Origin: an uncultured Eubacteriales bacterium
GTDB lineage: Bacteria > Bacillota > Clostridia > Oscillospirales > Acutalibacteraceae
DNA: 60,898 bases
Assembly: GCA_934394855.1 (NCBI GenBank)
Contig: CAKRRH010000009.1
Span: forward strand, 1 to 60,898
Direction of reading: 5' to 3'
Part shown: piece by piece, positions 60,747-60,898 of the stretch
Layout of the letters: each line of letters starts with the position of its first letter
Numbering within the stretch: position 1 is the first letter of the stretch
Notes under the pieces: generated by a model
Database searches by the model: none
Seen by the model: only the letters and a program-made list of their open reading frames with translations
Told to the model about the DNA's origin: nothing
Made by a program: the position numbers and the translations under genes

Positions 60747-60845
60747 TGTACGATAAAGGCGCTCAAACCACCCTCATTCACATATCTTGTCGTGCCTTTC
60801 CTTAGCACGACGGTTTGCACGGTTGTAAAATTCTGTTATCGTACA
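60747..60845. ncRNA. Candidate structured RNA or repeat at the right edge
   Basis: The element is closed by a perfect 10-bp stem, TGTACGATAA (60747-60756) with TTATCGTACA (60836-60845). Inside, CAAACC (60764-60769) pairs with GGTTTG (60812-60817) and GTCGTGC (60789-60795) with GCACGAC (60805-60811). Thus three nested helices are fully complementary. To the right a GGGGG/CCCCC hairpin (60846-60863) and TTTAAGGGC/GCCCTTAAA (60872-60892) follow and could end it. Strand and function are unknown. I recognise no Rfam family. Confidence 0.4.
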
Positions 60846-60898
60846 GGGGGATGTGATACCCCCTCGGGATTTTTAAGGGCGCAGCCCTTAAATGCACT

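Noticed and set aside
60713..60835. Short open frame on the minus strand reading VVLRKGTTRYVNEGG
   Set aside because: It has no start codon with a ribosome site and overlaps the nested stems. Structure explains the stretch better than coding.

Overview
The window reads as chromosomal DNA of an anaerobic, low-to-moderate GC, spore-forming Firmicute of the Clostridia, most like a Ruminococcus-type member of the Oscillospiraceae. The basis is AT-rich promoters with 17-bp spacers, strong AGGAGG-type ribosome binding sites, a SleB-like cortex-lytic enzyme, a complete GatCAB plus AspRS pair, an HrcA/CIRCE heat-shock operon, an oxygen-sensitive 4Fe-4S aldo/keto reductase, and plant-fibre features: two GH5 glycanase lipoproteins, a dockerin and a sortase-type anchor. 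There is no rRNA, tRNA, CRISPR array, phage or insertion sequence that I can see. Most of it is core genome in small operons closed by clear intrinsic terminators.

Layout. 0-4.4 kb: DUF1893 protein, [4Fe-4S] aldo/keto reductase, DNA alkylation repair protein, then a Crp/Fnr regulator divergent from a ferredoxin-cupin pair. 4.4-7.9 kb: iron-uptake operon feoA-feoA-feoB plus a small Cys-rich FeoB partner, with four TTAG-N6-CTAA operators. 8-15 kb: ECF S component, EF-G-like GTPase, MscS channel, a flotillin/NfeD pair and a DUF1836 protein. 15-22 kb: rlmH/walJ, DUF1540, aminotransferase, acyl-ACP thioesterase, lexA, sleB, galE. 22-32 kb: gatCAB-thiN, aspS, an O-antigen-ligase-like protein, rpsO-pnp. 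32-45 kb: two large paralogous secreted proteins flank a response regulator/histidine kinase/HtrA operon and secA. 45-50 kb: hrcA-grpE-dnaK-dnaJ. 50-55 kb: an M23 peptidase, two GH5 lipoproteins. 54-58 kb: ftsE-ftsX-M23 hydrolase-ctpA. 58-60.9 kb: a PucR/CdaR-type regulator, rlmA, and an unexplained structured element at the right edge.

The most unusual part is the 32-45 kb surface region. Two proteins of about 800 residues share their N-terminal modules, signal peptide and promoter architecture, including a palindrome between the -10 box and the start codon. One ends in a sortase-like MPDTG wall anchor and the other in a two-repeat type I dockerin. They would display the same ectodomain in two ways: on the wall, and on a cohesin scaffold. 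SecA, a surface-stress-type two-component system and HtrA lie between them. The second most unusual item is the right-edge element at about 60.68-60.89 kb, with nested perfect stems suggesting an undescribed structured RNA or dispersed repeat.
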